A DNA stretch of 64,000 nt from Methylobacterium currus (GCF_003058325.1 NZ_CP028843.1:5387001-5451000), one strand, 5' to 3'; shown: positions 25,972-34,397, counted from the first letter of the stretch. Numbers and translations: made by a program. The notes: generated from the sequence alone by a model not told the origin.

Positions 25972-26862
25972 GTGCATCCCCTCGACATCGACCAGCTCCG
26001 GACCCTGGTGGCGATCGCCGAGAGCGGCTCGTTCACCCGCGCTGCGGAGGCGGTGAACAAGACCCAGTCCGCGGTCTCGATGCAGATGAAGCGGCTCGAG
26101 GAGCGGATCGGGCGCGAGATCTTCGCCAAGGCGGGGCGCGGCGTGCGGCTGACTGACGACGGCGAGCGCCTCCTCGACTACGCCCGGCGCATCGTGCGGC
26201 TCCAGACCGAATGCCTCGCGACCTTCGACGAGGGCGACCTCGCCGGACGGGTGCGCCTCGGCCTGCCCGACGACTACGTCGACCGCTACCTGCCGGAGAT
26301 CCTCGGGCGCTTCGCCCGGACCCATCCCCGGGCCGAGGTGACGGTGATCTGCGAACCCACCGACATGCTGGCCGAGCGGATCGCCGCCGGCGACATCGAC
26401 CTCGCCATCGTGACGGAAGCCAAGGGTTCCCCGAAGGACAAGGGGCGGCGCACCATCGAGACGGTCCGCACCGAGGCCCTGCTCTGGGTCACGTCGAGCC
26501 GCCACGCCGTCCATGCCGAGCACCCGGTGCCCCTCGCCCTCGGGCGGCCCGCCTGCAACTGGCGCCGGGCCGCCATCGAGGCCCTTGAGCGCGGCGGACG
26601 CGACAGCCGGATCCTGTTCGTGAGCTGGAACTCGACCGCGGTCGGCGCCGCGGTGCTGGCCGGGCTCGCCGTCTCGGTGCTGCCCGAGAGCGCGCTGCGT
26701 CCCGGCATGCGGGTGCTCGGGCCGCAGGAAGGCTTCGCGACCCTGCCGGCCTGCCGCATCGGGCTGATGCGACACCGTTCCGGAGAGCCCAATCCGCTCG
26801 CGGACATCCTGGCCGGGCAGATCCGGCAATGCCTGGACAATCTCGGCCTGGCGGCGGAATGA
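25972..26862 (+). CDS. LysR-family transcriptional regulator, divergent to DUF1127
   Basis: This is a 296-aa LysR regulator. The N-terminal winged helix reads IDQLRTLVAIAESGSFTRAA, then NKTQSAVSMQMKRLEERIG. The C-terminal periplasmic-binding-like effector domain (about 90-290) starts GRVRLGLPDDYVDRYLP. The start is GTG 25972 with GGAGCGAG upstream. It probably controls the divergent DUF1127 gene through the dyad at 25933-25945. The inducer cannot be inferred. A 4 x 15-bp tandem repeat begins three bases after its stop codon. Confidence 0.9.
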   Translation: MHPLDIDQLRTLVAIAESGSFTRAAEAVNKTQSAVSMQMKRLEERIGREIFAKAGRGVRLTDDGERLLDYARRIVRLQTECLATFDEGDLAGRVRLGLPDDYVDRYLPEILGRFARTHPRAEVTVICEPTDMLAERIAAGDIDLAIVTEAKGSPKDKGRRTIETVRTEALLWVTSSRHAVHAEHPVPLALGRPACNWRRAAIEALERGGRDSRILFVSWNSTAVGAAVLAGLAVSVLPESALRPGMRVLGPQEGFATLPACRIGLMRHRSGEPNPLADILAGQIRQCLDNLGLAAE

Positions 26863-26865
26863 GGC

Positions 26866-26925
26866 GCGCAAGACCTGCCTTCGCAAGACCTGCCTTCGCA
26901 ACACCTGCCTTCGCAACACCTGCCT
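26866..26925. repeat. Four 15-bp tandem repeats between convergent lysR and pilin genes
   Basis: Units of TCGCAAGACCTGCCT or TCGCAACACCTGCCT occupy 26866-26880, 26881-26895, 26896-26910 and 26911-26925. They differ only at the first base of unit 1 and at a G/C change. The block fills the whole gap between the lysR stop and the pilin stop, so it extends neither protein. It may act in transcription termination or be slippage product. Confidence 0.85.
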
Positions 26926-27120
26926 TCAGTGGAGGGCGGAGATGAAGCGGTTGCTCAGGTTGCTGTACAGGCCGCCGGCCGAATTGCCGTAGACGGCGAG
27001 CGCGCCGGTCAGCGCGAGGAAGATCAGGGTCGCGATTAGCGCGTACTCGATCGCCGTCGCGCCGGATTGCTCACGACGGAAGCGCCGGATCACCTCCGTC
27101 ACCCGCGATCTGCCACGCAC
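26926..27120 (-). CDS. Flp/Fap-type IVb pilin
   Basis: This is a 64-aa prepilin of the Flp/Fap family. A short basic leader is followed by the hydrophobic processing-site region with the conserved EQSGATAIEYALIATLIFLA; the Glu is at position 5 of the mature type IVb pilin. The protein ends with NLSNRFISALH. The start is GTG 27120, preceded by GGGAGA at 7 nt. No tad/cpa assembly genes lie in this window, so the pilin is either served by a Tad system elsewhere or is an orphan paralogue. Methylobacteria commonly carry several scattered flp copies. Confidence 0.9.
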   Translation of the reverse strand: MRGRSRVTEVIRRFRREQSGATAIEYALIATLIFLALTGALAVYGNSAGGLYSNLSNRFISALH

Positions 27121-27451
27121 GTCGATGTCTCCCGGTCCGCCACCCCCGACTCTACGGCAGACCTCCTCACCGGGGGTTAATCCGACGGATGAATACGACG
27201 CCGGACGCGCGATCGCGGAGCGGGCGCGGACATCCGGAAGCGAGACGAGGCACCGCTTCCCCCCCGATCGGAGGAACAGCGACCCAGAGCCATATCCTCG
27301 GACGATGCCCCGTCCCGCGCAGCGCAGGGCCGCCTGAGGACGAGGCGTAGCGCGGGCTCCCCTGTCCCGTGGGGGAGAGGGGAGCCCGCGCTCGATCTCA
27401 AACCGGACTTTCCTCCGACACGTCCCGCGCGCGGCGGGACGAAAGCCCGCC
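27121..27451. other. 331-bp non-coding gap upstream of the pilin gene
   Basis: I see no credible gene. The left part should hold the pilin promoter. The right part holds a perfect 15-bp stem hairpin at 27349-27392. Codon-like texture is absent, and the small frames here are shadows. Confidence 0.6.
27349..27392 (-). terminator. 15-bp perfect stem hairpin after the DUF3072 gene
   Basis: AGCGCGGGCTCCCCT (27349-27363) and AGGGGAGCCCGCGCT (27378-27392) are exact complements around a 14-nt loop. It lies 59 bp after the DUF3072 stop and is the likely terminator. The AGCCCGCGC block recurs in hairpins near 39.0 kb and a variant in 46.8 kb, so it may belong to a dispersed family. Confidence 0.6.
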
Positions 27452-27763
27452 TCAGGCCTTGCCCGTCTCCTTGCGCAGAGCGTCGATGCGCTGCGAGGCC
27501 TCGGCCTTGTCGAGGTCGGGATCGAACGCGTCCTCGTCCTTGGCCTGCTCGGCCAGGGTCTTGAGATAGGAGGCCTGCGCCCCGGTCATCGGCTCGGAGC
27601 CGGTGGTCCAGTCCTTCGGGTCCTTGATCCGGTTCGAGGTGTCCTTCGGGTCCTGCTTCGGGTTCTCGGTCTCGTGATGCTTGGTGTCGTGATGCTTGGT
27701 GTCGTGATCCTCGGTCTCGGCCTTCTGGGTCTTGGCGGTGGTAGCCTTGGCGGTCGCAGTCAT
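27452..27763 (-). CDS. DUF3072-containing small hydrophilic protein
   Basis: This is a 103-aa, highly charged protein. The N-terminal half is a low-complexity Lys/His/Asp/Glu stretch with repeats of HDTKHH. The C-terminal half carries the DUF3072-like segment DWTTGSEPMTGAQASYLKTL, followed by the acidic region DEDAFDPDLDKAEASQRIDA. I chose ATG 27763 because the upstream frame is Pro/Arg-rich noise. Function is unknown; similar proteins occur widely in proteobacteria and are often stress- or stationary-phase-associated. It is monocistronic, with hairpins on both sides. Confidence 0.8.
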   Translation of the reverse strand: MTATAKATTAKTQKAETEDHDTKHHDTKHHETENPKQDPKDTSNRIKDPKDWTTGSEPMTGAQASYLKTLAEQAKDEDAFDPDLDKAEASQRIDALRKETGKA

Positions 27764-27881
27764 GAGGGCCCTACATGTTCTCTGAATGTTCCGGCCAGAC
27801 AACGGGGAAGCCCCGGCCCGCGTTCCCGGCCCGACCGCCGCAGGCACGGCTTGTCCCCGCAAAACCGCGGCGCCGACGCAC

Positions 27882-27915
27882 GAAGGCCCCGGGCGGTCTC
27901 CCGCCCGGGGCCTTC
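27882..27915 (-). terminator. 15-bp perfect stem, TCTC-loop hairpin after ilvE
   Basis: GAAGGCCCCGGGCGG (27882-27896), the loop TCTC, and the exact complement (27901-27915) lie 39 bp after the ilvE stop. The very stable tetraloop stem is a typical GC-rich terminator; no U-tract follows on the minus strand. Confidence 0.75.
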
Positions 27916-27954
27916 AGGGTCACGCGATGGATGCGAGGCTCAGGCCGCCGCGTT

Positions 27955-28842
27955 TCAGGCAGCCTTGGCCCGCGGCTGCACCTCGGCGGTGTAGTCGTCC
28001 ATCAGGGTCTTGGTCATCGCGGCCGGGGTGAAGCGGTACTGGGCGATCTCCGAGACCGGGGTGACCTCGGCGGCCGAGCCGGTGATGAAGCACTCGGTGA
28101 AGCCCGCCATCTCCTCGGGGCGGATGCGCCGCTCGACCACCTCGTAGCCGCGCCGCCGCGCCAGCTCGATCACGGTCTGGCGGGTGATGCCGTTGAGGAA
28201 GCGGTCCGCCGTCGGGGTGTGGATCACCCCGTCCTGGATGAAGAACACGTTGGCGCCGGTGCACTCGGCGACGTTGTCCTCCCAGTCGAGCATCAGGGCG
28301 TCGGCATAGCCCTTGTTCTCGGCCCGGTGCTTGGAGATCGTGCAGATCATGTACAGGCCCGCCGCCTTCGAGGCGGACGGCGCGGTGCGCGGATCGGGCC
28401 GGCGGTAATCGGCGAGATCGAGCCGGATGCCCTTCATCTTGGTCGCCGGGTCGAAGTAGCTCGGCCACTCCCACGCCGCGATGGCGAGATGGATGGTGTT
28501 GTGTTGCGCCGAGACGCCCATCATCTCCGAGCCGCGCCAGGCGACCGGGCGGAGATACGCGTCCTGCAGGCCGCTCTCCTTCAGCACCAGCCGCTTGGCG
28601 GCGTCGATCTCGGCCACCGAGTACGGGACCTCGAAGTCGAGGAGCTCGGCCGAGCGGCGCAGGCGCTGCGAGTGCTCGGTGCACTTGAAGATCTGGCCGC
28701 CATAGGCGCGCTCGCCCTCGAACACGCTGGAGCCGTAGTGCAGGCCGTGGCTGAGTACGTGAATCTTCGCGTCCGCCCACGGCACCATGCGGCCGTCGAA
28801 CCAGATGTGGCCTTCACGCTGGTCGAAGGGAATGACGGACAT
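27955..28842 (-). CDS. ilvE: Branched-chain amino acid aminotransferase
   Basis: IlvE is a fold-type IV PLP enzyme that transaminates Leu, Ile and Val with 2-oxoglutarate. The 295-aa product has the conserved start DGRMVPWADAKIHVLSHGLH and YGSSVFEGERAY. The PLP-lysine region is around SKAAGLYMICTISKHRAENK. The C-terminal signature is ALMLDWEDNVAECTGANVFF, then FLNGITRQTVIELA. I chose ATG 28842 because it gives the family N-terminus; the frame upstream to 28956 overlaps the divergent regulatory region. It is divergent from the marR-type gene. Confidence 0.93.
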   Translation of the reverse strand: MSVIPFDQREGHIWFDGRMVPWADAKIHVLSHGLHYGSSVFEGERAYGGQIFKCTEHSQRLRRSAELLDFEVPYSVAEIDAAKRLVLKESGLQDAYLRPVAWRGSEMMGVSAQHNTIHLAIAAWEWPSYFDPATKMKGIRLDLADYRRPDPRTAPSASKAAGLYMICTISKHRAENKGYADALMLDWEDNVAECTGANVFFIQDGVIHTPTADRFLNGITRQTVIELARRRGYEVVERRIRPEEMAGFTECFITGSAAEVTPVSEIAQYRFTPAAMTKTLMDDYTAEVQPRAKAA

Positions 28843-28942
28843 GACGATGATCCTCGTATGCGTTCGTTTCCGCCTGGCTGGTTCTCGCGCAACGTTCGTG
28901 CTTGAGCGGGGCGCGGGGCGTTCGTTCGTTTCGCCGGCGGGG

Positions 28943-28988
28943 TTGACGGGTATCAATGGGGCTGAGATATGTCAACAAGACTGACATA
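28943..28988 (+). promoter_or_regulatory. Promoter with overlapping TATGTCA-N7-TGACATA operator for the marR operon
   Basis: TTGACG (28943-28948) and GATATG (28966-28971), 17 bp apart, form a plausible sigma-70-type promoter. The perfect inverted repeat TATGTCA (28968-28974) / TGACATA (28982-28988), with a 7-nt spacer, overlaps the -10 region and the expected start site. A dyad at this position is ideal for autorepression by the MarR-type protein encoded 60 bp downstream, and it may also affect the divergent ilvE. Confidence 0.6.
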
Positions 28989-29049
28989 AATGACGAGGGC
29001 CGCGAAGGCCGGATTCTCGCCAGCTTGTCCCTGTGAAGAGGTGCGACCC

Positions 29050-29676
29050 GTGACCAAGGCCGCCCGGACCCGTCCGGCCCCCATCCCGGACGCCGCCAAC
29101 GAGGACCTGCCGAAGGTAGGCTACTCCCCGGACACGCCCGCGCAAGAGCTCTCCGAGCAGGACCTCTCCGACGACGCCACGGCCGGCGCCGGCGAGGCCC
29201 CGGCCTACGACCTGATCGAGCTCCTGTTCTTCGCCTATCGCGACTTCGTCGCCGATCCGGACCGGATTCTCGCCGAGTACGGCTTCGGCCGCGCCCATCA
29301 CCGGGTGCTGCACTTCGTCGACCGCCATCCCGGCCTCACCATCGCCGAACTCCTGGATATCCTGCGGATCACCAAGCAGAGCCTGAACCGGGTGCTGAAG
29401 GAATTGATCGAGCAGGGCTACATCGCGCAGCGGACGGGCACGAGCGACCGCCGCCACCGCCTCCTCACCTGCACGCCGGAAGGCCGGCAGCTCGCCCAGC
29501 GCCTCGCCGGCGTCCAGGGCCGCCGGGTCCGCCGGGCGCTGGCGGAGGCAGGCCCGGCGCTCCGGGAGCCGGCGAGCCGCTTCCTGCTCGCCATGATCGA
29601 GCCGGAGGAGCGCGCCGGGGTGAGCCGGCTCATCGCCGGCGGCGAGTCCGCGGCCGAGAGCGAGGCCCGCCCGTGA
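29050..29676 (+). CDS. MarR-family transcriptional regulator (PetP-like)
   Basis: This is a 208-aa regulator. The N-terminal 45 residues are acidic and disordered. The winged-helix MarR domain (about 50-185) has FGRAHHRVLHFVDRHPGLTI, LRITKQSLNRVLKELIEQGY and the wing RTGTSDRRHRLLTCTPEG. I chose GTG 29050 because GAGG lies 8 nt upstream; ATG 28990 lies right at the operator and has no ribosome-binding site. Its stop overlaps the response regulator start (GTGA). A MarR protein coupled to an OmpR-type regulator matches the PetP-PetR arrangement of Rhodobacter, where the pair controls cytochrome bc1 genes; that role is not shown here. Confidence 0.85.
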   Translation: MTKAARTRPAPIPDAANEDLPKVGYSPDTPAQELSEQDLSDDATAGAGEAPAYDLIELLFFAYRDFVADPDRILAEYGFGRAHHRVLHFVDRHPGLTIAELLDILRITKQSLNRVLKELIEQGYIAQRTGTSDRRHRLLTCTPEGRQLAQRLAGVQGRRVRRALAEAGPALREPASRFLLAMIEPEERAGVSRLIAGGESAAESEARP

Positions 29677-30404
29677 GCGCCGGCCCGGCCCTCAGCCCCC
29701 GGGCGGAACTGCCCGACCACGCCCCCCACGTCCTGGTGGTCGACGACGACCGCCGCCTGCGCGACCTGCTGGCCCGCTTCCTCGGCGAGAACGGCTACCG
29801 CGTCACCGCCGCCGCCAGCGCCGCCGAGGCGCGGGCGCGGGGCCGCAGCCTCGTCTTCGACGCGGTGGTGCTCGACGTGATGATGCCGGGCGAGACCGGC
29901 TTCGACTATGCCCGCCAGATCCGCCTGACCTCGCAGGTGCCGATCCTGATGCTCACCGCCCGCTCGAACCCGAACGACCGGGTCACCGGGCTCGAGATCG
30001 GCGCCGACGACTACCTGCCGAAGCCCTTCGAGCCGCGGGAACTGATCCTGCGCCTCAACAACATCCTGCGCCGCAGCGCCCGCGGGCCGGCCGACGGCAC
30101 GGCCGCCCCCCTCGACGCCGTGCGCTTCGGGCCGTTCCAGTTCCGCATCGAGCGCGGCGAGCTCACCCGCGACGACGAGGCGATCCGCCTCTCCGAGCGC
30201 GAGCGCGAGATCCTGACCATCCTGGCGCTCGCCCGCGGCGGCAATGTCGAGCGCGAGGCGCTGACCGGCACCAACGGCGCCGCCAACGAGCGCACCGTCG
30301 ACGTACAGATGAACCGCCTGCGCCGGCGCATCGAGGACGACCCGGCCAACCCGCGCTACGTGCAGACGGTGCGCGGCGTCGGCTACCGGCTGGTCCTGGA
30401 CTGA
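29673..30404 (+). CDS. OmpR-family response regulator (PetR-like)
   Basis: This is a 243-aa regulator. The receiver has VLVVDDDRRLRDLLARFLGE, the phosphorylated Asp in AVVLDVMMPGETGFDYARQI, the Thr in ILMLTARSN and the Lys in LPKPFEPREL. The winged-helix effector has ERTVDVQMNRLRRRIEDDP and ends VQTVRGVGYRLVLD. The start is GTG 29673, overlapping the marR stop by 4 nt. A membrane kinase gene follows after 56 bp. By order and sequence it resembles PetR/OmpR of alphaproteobacteria. The regulon is unknown. Confidence 0.9.
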   Translation: MSAGPALSPRAELPDHAPHVLVVDDDRRLRDLLARFLGENGYRVTAAASAAEARARGRSLVFDAVVLDVMMPGETGFDYARQIRLTSQVPILMLTARSNPNDRVTGLEIGADDYLPKPFEPRELILRLNNILRRSARGPADGTAAPLDAVRFGPFQFRIERGELTRDDEAIRLSEREREILTILALARGGNVEREALTGTNGAANERTVDVQMNRLRRRIEDDPANPRYVQTVRGVGYRLVLD

Positions 30405-30460
30405 GCCGGCTCGGCTTCTCGTCGTGTCGCAGGTTTTGATCGCAAAACCGGAGGCCCTCC

Positions 30461-31852
30461 TTGCGAAACCTGCTCAGGCCGATGGCCGCCCCGACCCTCG
30501 CCGGGACGCTGCCGACGCCCCGGCGGGCCTGGCGCCGGCTCGGCCGCCTGATCGGCGACCGGCTGCCGAAGGGGCTCTACGCCCGCTCGCTCATCATCAT
30601 CATCGCCCCGATGGTGCTGCTGCAATCGGTGATCGCCTACACCTTCATGGAGCGGCACTGGCAACTGGTGACACGGCGCCTGTCGGCCGCCGTGACCGCC
30701 GACGTCGCGGCGCTCATCGACATCTACGAGAGCTATCCGCAGGAGAAGGGCTCCGAGACCCTGGAGCGCATCGCCAGCGAGCGGCTGAACCTCGACATCG
30801 ACATCCTGGAGGGCGCCACCCTGCCGGCGCCCGGCCCGCGGCCGTTCTTCTCGCTCCTCGACGAGGCCCTGTCCGACGAGCTGCGCCGCCAGATCGCCCG
30901 GCCGTTCTGGATCGACACGGTCGGCCGCTCCAGCCTGATCGAGATCCGGGTCGAGATCCCCGGCGGGGTGATGCGGGTGATCGCCCGGCGCAGCCAGGCC
31001 TACGCCTCGAACTCGCACATCTTCCTGCTCTGGATGGGCGGCTCGTCGCTGGTGCTCCTCGGCGTCGCGATCCTGTTCCTGCGCAACCAGATCCGGCCGA
31101 TCCTGCGGCTGGCCGACGTCGCCGAGAGCTTCGGCAAGGGCCGCGAGCTCGATTTCCGCCCCCGCGGCGCCCGCGAGGTGCGCAAGGCCGGCCACGCCTT
31201 CATCGAGATGAAGCGGCGCATCGAGCGGGCGATGGAGCAGCGCACCACGATGCTCAACGGGGTGAGCCACGACCTGCGCACCATCATCACCCGCTTCCGG
31301 CTCTCCCTGGTGCTGCTGCCGCAGACGCCCGAGATCGAGGACCTGCAGCGCGACGTCGACGAGATGAGCCGGATGCTCGAGGCCTATCTCGCCTTCGCGA
31401 AGGGCGATTCCGGCGAGCCGGCCGCGGCCATCGACCTCAGGGCGCTGCTCGAGGACGTGCGCACCGACGTGGAGCGCTTGGGGGGCCACGTCTCCGAGGT
31501 GACGCTGGAGGGCCAGTCGACCGTGACGGTCCGGCCCGACGCGTTCCGGCGCTGCCTGTTCAACCTCGCCTCCAACGCCGCCCGCTACGGCGACACCATC
31601 GCGATCACCGCCCGCCAGGAGGCGCGCTGGCTCGCCGTCTCGATCGACGACGACGGCCCCGGGATTCCGCCCGAGCTGCGCGAGGAGGTGTTCAAGCCTT
31701 TCGTGCGCCTCGACGATGCCCGCCAGGATGCCGGCGGGTCGGGCCTCGGCCTCGCCATCGCCCTCGACATCGCCCGGGCCCATGGCGGCGACGTGGCGTT
31801 GCACGATTCTCCGCTCGGGGGCTTGCGGGCGACGGTGCGGGTGCCGGCCTGA
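30461..31852 (+). CDS. EnvZ-like membrane sensor histidine kinase
   Basis: This is a 463-aa kinase, partner of the preceding regulator. It has TM1 around 45-65 (SLIIIIAPMVLLQSVIAYTF), a periplasmic region of about 120 residues, TM2 around 190-210 and a HAMP domain (NQIRPILRLADVAESFGKGR). The H-box is NGVSHDLRTIITRFRLSL, the N-box is NLASNAARYGD, and the G-boxes are DDDGPGIP and GGSGLGLAIALD. The H-box has Leu-Arg-Thr-Ile instead of the usual Leu-Arg-Thr-Pro. The start is TTG 30461 with a perfect GGAGG 6 nt upstream; an ATG lies 21 nt later. Confidence 0.9.
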   Translation: MRNLLRPMAAPTLAGTLPTPRRAWRRLGRLIGDRLPKGLYARSLIIIIAPMVLLQSVIAYTFMERHWQLVTRRLSAAVTADVAALIDIYESYPQEKGSETLERIASERLNLDIDILEGATLPAPGPRPFFSLLDEALSDELRRQIARPFWIDTVGRSSLIEIRVEIPGGVMRVIARRSQAYASNSHIFLLWMGGSSLVLLGVAILFLRNQIRPILRLADVAESFGKGRELDFRPRGAREVRKAGHAFIEMKRRIERAMEQRTTMLNGVSHDLRTIITRFRLSLVLLPQTPEIEDLQRDVDEMSRMLEAYLAFAKGDSGEPAAAIDLRALLEDVRTDVERLGGHVSEVTLEGQSTVTVRPDAFRRCLFNLASNAARYGDTIAITARQEARWLAVSIDDDGPGIPPELREEVFKPFVRLDDARQDAGGSGLGLAIALDIARAHGGDVALHDSPLGGLRATVRVPA

Positions 31853-31987
31853 CCCGGCCGGCACAGGGAAACCCGACGCGAAGAAACCTGACGCAGCGTA
31901 ATACGAAGTTAAGTCATCCCTCCCTAGCCTTCGGGCCGGGGCGGGGCGCAGGAGCGCGGCCCCGGCGGACGATCCGCGGGAACGCTC

Positions 31988-32992
31988 ATGAGCCAGGCCG
32001 CCAGAATCCAGGATCCCGAGATCCGGCGCGAGCTGATGGACCTGCTGCCGCAGGCCGCCTTCATGCGCAACCGCGCCATCGCGGTGCTCCTGCCTTGCCT
32101 CAACGAGGAGGCGACGATCGGGCAGGTGGTGGCGGAGTTCCGCCGCGTCCTGCCGGGCGCGACCATCTATGTCTACGACAACAACTCCACCGACCGCACC
32201 GCGGCGGTCGCGGCGGCGGCGGGCGCGGTGGTGCGGCGCGAGCAGCGGCCCGGCAAGGGCAACGTCGTGAGGCGGATGTTCGCCGACATCGAGGCCGACC
32301 TCTACGTGCTCGCCGACGGCGACCTGACCTACGACGCCGCCGCCGCCGGCCGCCTGATCGACGCGCTGGTGACCGAGCAGGTCGACATGGTGGTGGGCGC
32401 CCGCGCGGGGGCCGCCGACGCCTTCGCGCGCGGCCACCGCTTCGGCAACTGGCTGTTCAACCGGCTGGTGATGCGCCTGTTCGGCGACGGCTTCACCGAC
32501 ATCCTGTCGGGCTACCGCGTCGTCTCGCGGCGCTTCGCCAAGTCGTTCCCGGCCTCGTCGTCGGGCTTCGAGATCGAGGCCGAGCTGTCGGTCCACGCCC
32601 TCGACCTGCGCCTCGCCACGGTCGAGATCCCCCTGCCCTACCGGGCCCGGCCGGAGGGCTCGGCGAGCAAGCTCAGCACGTGGCGGGACGGGGCGCGCAT
32701 CCTCGGCAAGATCGCGCTGATGTACAAGGCGGTGCGGCCGCTGCGCTTCTTCGGCGGCCTCGCGGCGCTCCTCTCCGCGGCCGGCCTCGTCCTCGGGCTG
32801 CCGGTGGCCGTCACCTTCCTGGAGACCGGCCTGGTGCCCCGGCTGCCGACCGCCGTGCTCGCCGCCGCCCTGATGCAGCTCGCCTTCATCAGCCTGACCT
32901 GCGGCGTCATCGTCGACGCGGTGGGCGCGAGCCAGCGGGAGTTCAAGCGCATGCGCTACCTCGACCTGCCGGCGCCGGAGGCCCGGCCGTGA
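31988..32992 (+). CDS. Glycosyltransferase family 2, dolichyl/polyprenyl-phosphate sugar synthase-like
   Basis: This is a 334-aa membrane-anchored GT2 enzyme. The catalytic domain (about 28-245) has VLLPCLNEEATIGQVVAEF, the nucleotide-sugar region YDNNSTDRT, the metal-binding LADGDLTYD and the acceptor region DILSGYRVVSRRFAKSFP. Two C-terminal helices follow (GGLAALLSAAGLVLGLPV and a second near 295-315). It resembles synthases that charge a polyprenyl phosphate with a sugar. It overlaps the downstream GT87-like gene by 4 nt, so the pair likely makes and uses a lipid-linked sugar donor. Confidence 0.88.
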   Translation: MSQAARIQDPEIRRELMDLLPQAAFMRNRAIAVLLPCLNEEATIGQVVAEFRRVLPGATIYVYDNNSTDRTAAVAAAAGAVVRREQRPGKGNVVRRMFADIEADLYVLADGDLTYDAAAAGRLIDALVTEQVDMVVGARAGAADAFARGHRFGNWLFNRLVMRLFGDGFTDILSGYRVVSRRFAKSFPASSSGFEIEAELSVHALDLRLATVEIPLPYRARPEGSASKLSTWRDGARILGKIALMYKAVRPLRFFGGLAALLSAAGLVLGLPVAVTFLETGLVPRLPTAVLAAALMQLAFISLTCGVIVDAVGASQREFKRMRYLDLPAPEARP

Positions 32993-34314
32993 CTGCCCCC
33001 GCCACCCTCGACGACACGCGCGACGAGGCGGCCCCCCGCGGCGACCGACCGACCGCCCCGGCCCGCCGGGCTCGGGCCTCGTCCTCCTGGTCTGAGGACC
33101 CGATGTCCCTGGTTCCCGCCCGCCGGCGGGCCCTCGACCCGGCCGTGGTCCTGGCGCTCCTCGGGGTCCTGAGCGCGCTGCCCCTCGTCATGCGGTTCTA
33201 CTGGCCGGCCGGAGGCGGCCTCGACGTCACCGGCCACCCGATCGGGCGCGACTTCATCAACTACTGGGCCGGGCCGCAGCTCGCGGCCTCGGGCCGGCTC
33301 GCCACCCTGTTCGACCTCGATGCCTATCACGCGGCGATCGGCGCCCTCTTCGGCGCCCCGCTGGCGTTCCACAACTGGGGCTACCCGCCCTTCACGCTGC
33401 TGCTGCTGTGGCCGCTGGCGCAGCTGCCCTACTTCGCCGCCCTCGCCGTCTGGACCGTCGGGCTGTTCGCCGTCTTCGCCGGCGTGACGCTGAGCCGGGT
33501 CGCGCCGGGGCGGCGCGTGCGGGCCCTGGTGCTCCTCGCCCTGGCGCCGGCCTGCCTCGTCAACGCCGTCGGCGGGCAGAACGGCTTCCTCACCGCCGCC
33601 CTGTTCCTCGGCGGGCTGCTCGCCCTCGATCGCCGCCCGGTCCTGGCGGGGATCCTGTTCGGCCTCCTCACCGGCAAGCCGCATCTCGGCCTGGTGCTGC
33701 CGCTGGCTCTCCTCGCCCTCGGAGCGTGGCGGACCATCGCGGCGGCGGCGGCGACCGCCCTGGCGCTCGTCGGCGCCTCGCTCCTGGCCTTCGGGGTCGA
33801 GCCCTGGCGGCACTACCTCGTCGAGACCGGCGCCTACCAGTATGGCCTGCTGGAGCGCTTCACCGGCTTCTACCCGCTCATGATGGCGTCGGTCTTGGCG
33901 GGCGCCCGCACCTTCGGGCTGGGAATGGACGCGGCCTGGCTCGCGCAGGCCTTCGTCGCCGTCCCGGTCCTCGCCGTTTCTGTCTGGGCCGTTCGGCGGA
34001 TCCGCGACCCGGCGCAGCGGGCCGGCATGCTCGCCGCCGCCGCGCCGCTCCTGACCCCATACGCCTTCAACTACGACCTGACCGCCCTGGCGGCCGTGCT
34101 GGTCTGGCGGCTCGCGGCCGCGGAGCCTGGGGCGCAGCCCGGCCGGGTCACGGTCTTCGCCTGGCTCGCCCCCACCCTGATGATGCCGCTGCAGATGGTC
34201 GGCTTCGGCGGCACGCCGCTGATGCTGGTCGCCCTGTTCGGGCTCCTGGTGCGCGAGGCGGTCGGGACGGCGCCGGCCCGGCAGGACGCACAAGCGCTCG
34301 CCGCAACGGGGTGA
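32989..34314 (+). CDS. GT87/DUF2029-like polytopic glycosyltransferase
   Basis: This is a 441-aa membrane protein with about 10 helices after a Pro/Arg-rich cytosolic start. The first periplasmic loop contains HPIGRDFINYWAGPQLAASG, with acidic residues typical of GT-C enzymes. HNWGYPPFTLLLLWPLAQLP and YGLLERFTGFYPLMMAS are further GT87-like blocks. GT87 members transfer mannose or similar sugars from polyprenyl-phosphate donors. GTG 32989 overlaps the GT2 stop (GTGA); ATG 33103 is an alternative start. Functional coupling to the GT2 is inferred from the overlap and known chemistry of the families. Confidence 0.82.
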   Translation: MTAPATLDDTRDEAAPRGDRPTAPARRARASSSWSEDPMSLVPARRRALDPAVVLALLGVLSALPLVMRFYWPAGGGLDVTGHPIGRDFINYWAGPQLAASGRLATLFDLDAYHAAIGALFGAPLAFHNWGYPPFTLLLLWPLAQLPYFAALAVWTVGLFAVFAGVTLSRVAPGRRVRALVLLALAPACLVNAVGGQNGFLTAALFLGGLLALDRRPVLAGILFGLLTGKPHLGLVLPLALLALGAWRTIAAAAATALALVGASLLAFGVEPWRHYLVETGAYQYGLLERFTGFYPLMMASVLAGARTFGLGMDAAWLAQAFVAVPVLAVSVWAVRRIRDPAQRAGMLAAAAPLLTPYAFNYDLTALAAVLVWRLAAAEPGAQPGRVTVFAWLAPTLMMPLQMVGFGGTPLMLVALFGLLVREAVGTAPARQDAQALAATG

Positions 34315-34397
34315 GTCGGGCCTTACGAGGATCTCACAACAGGCCTGGCGGTGGGCCTGGGCCGTGCTAAAGCCCCGGCGGACCGGGGAGAGCGACG

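Noticed and set aside
26866..26925. Possible CRISPR array
   Set aside because: The units are 15 bp with no spacers; it is a plain tandem repeat. No cas genes are in the window.
30424..34314. 1296-codon open frame spanning kinase, GT2 and GT87 genes
   Set aside because: Only its last third (32989-34314) has protein-like sequence. The rest is Arg/Pro/Gly-rich shadow of the kinase and GT2 frames, caused by the high GC content.
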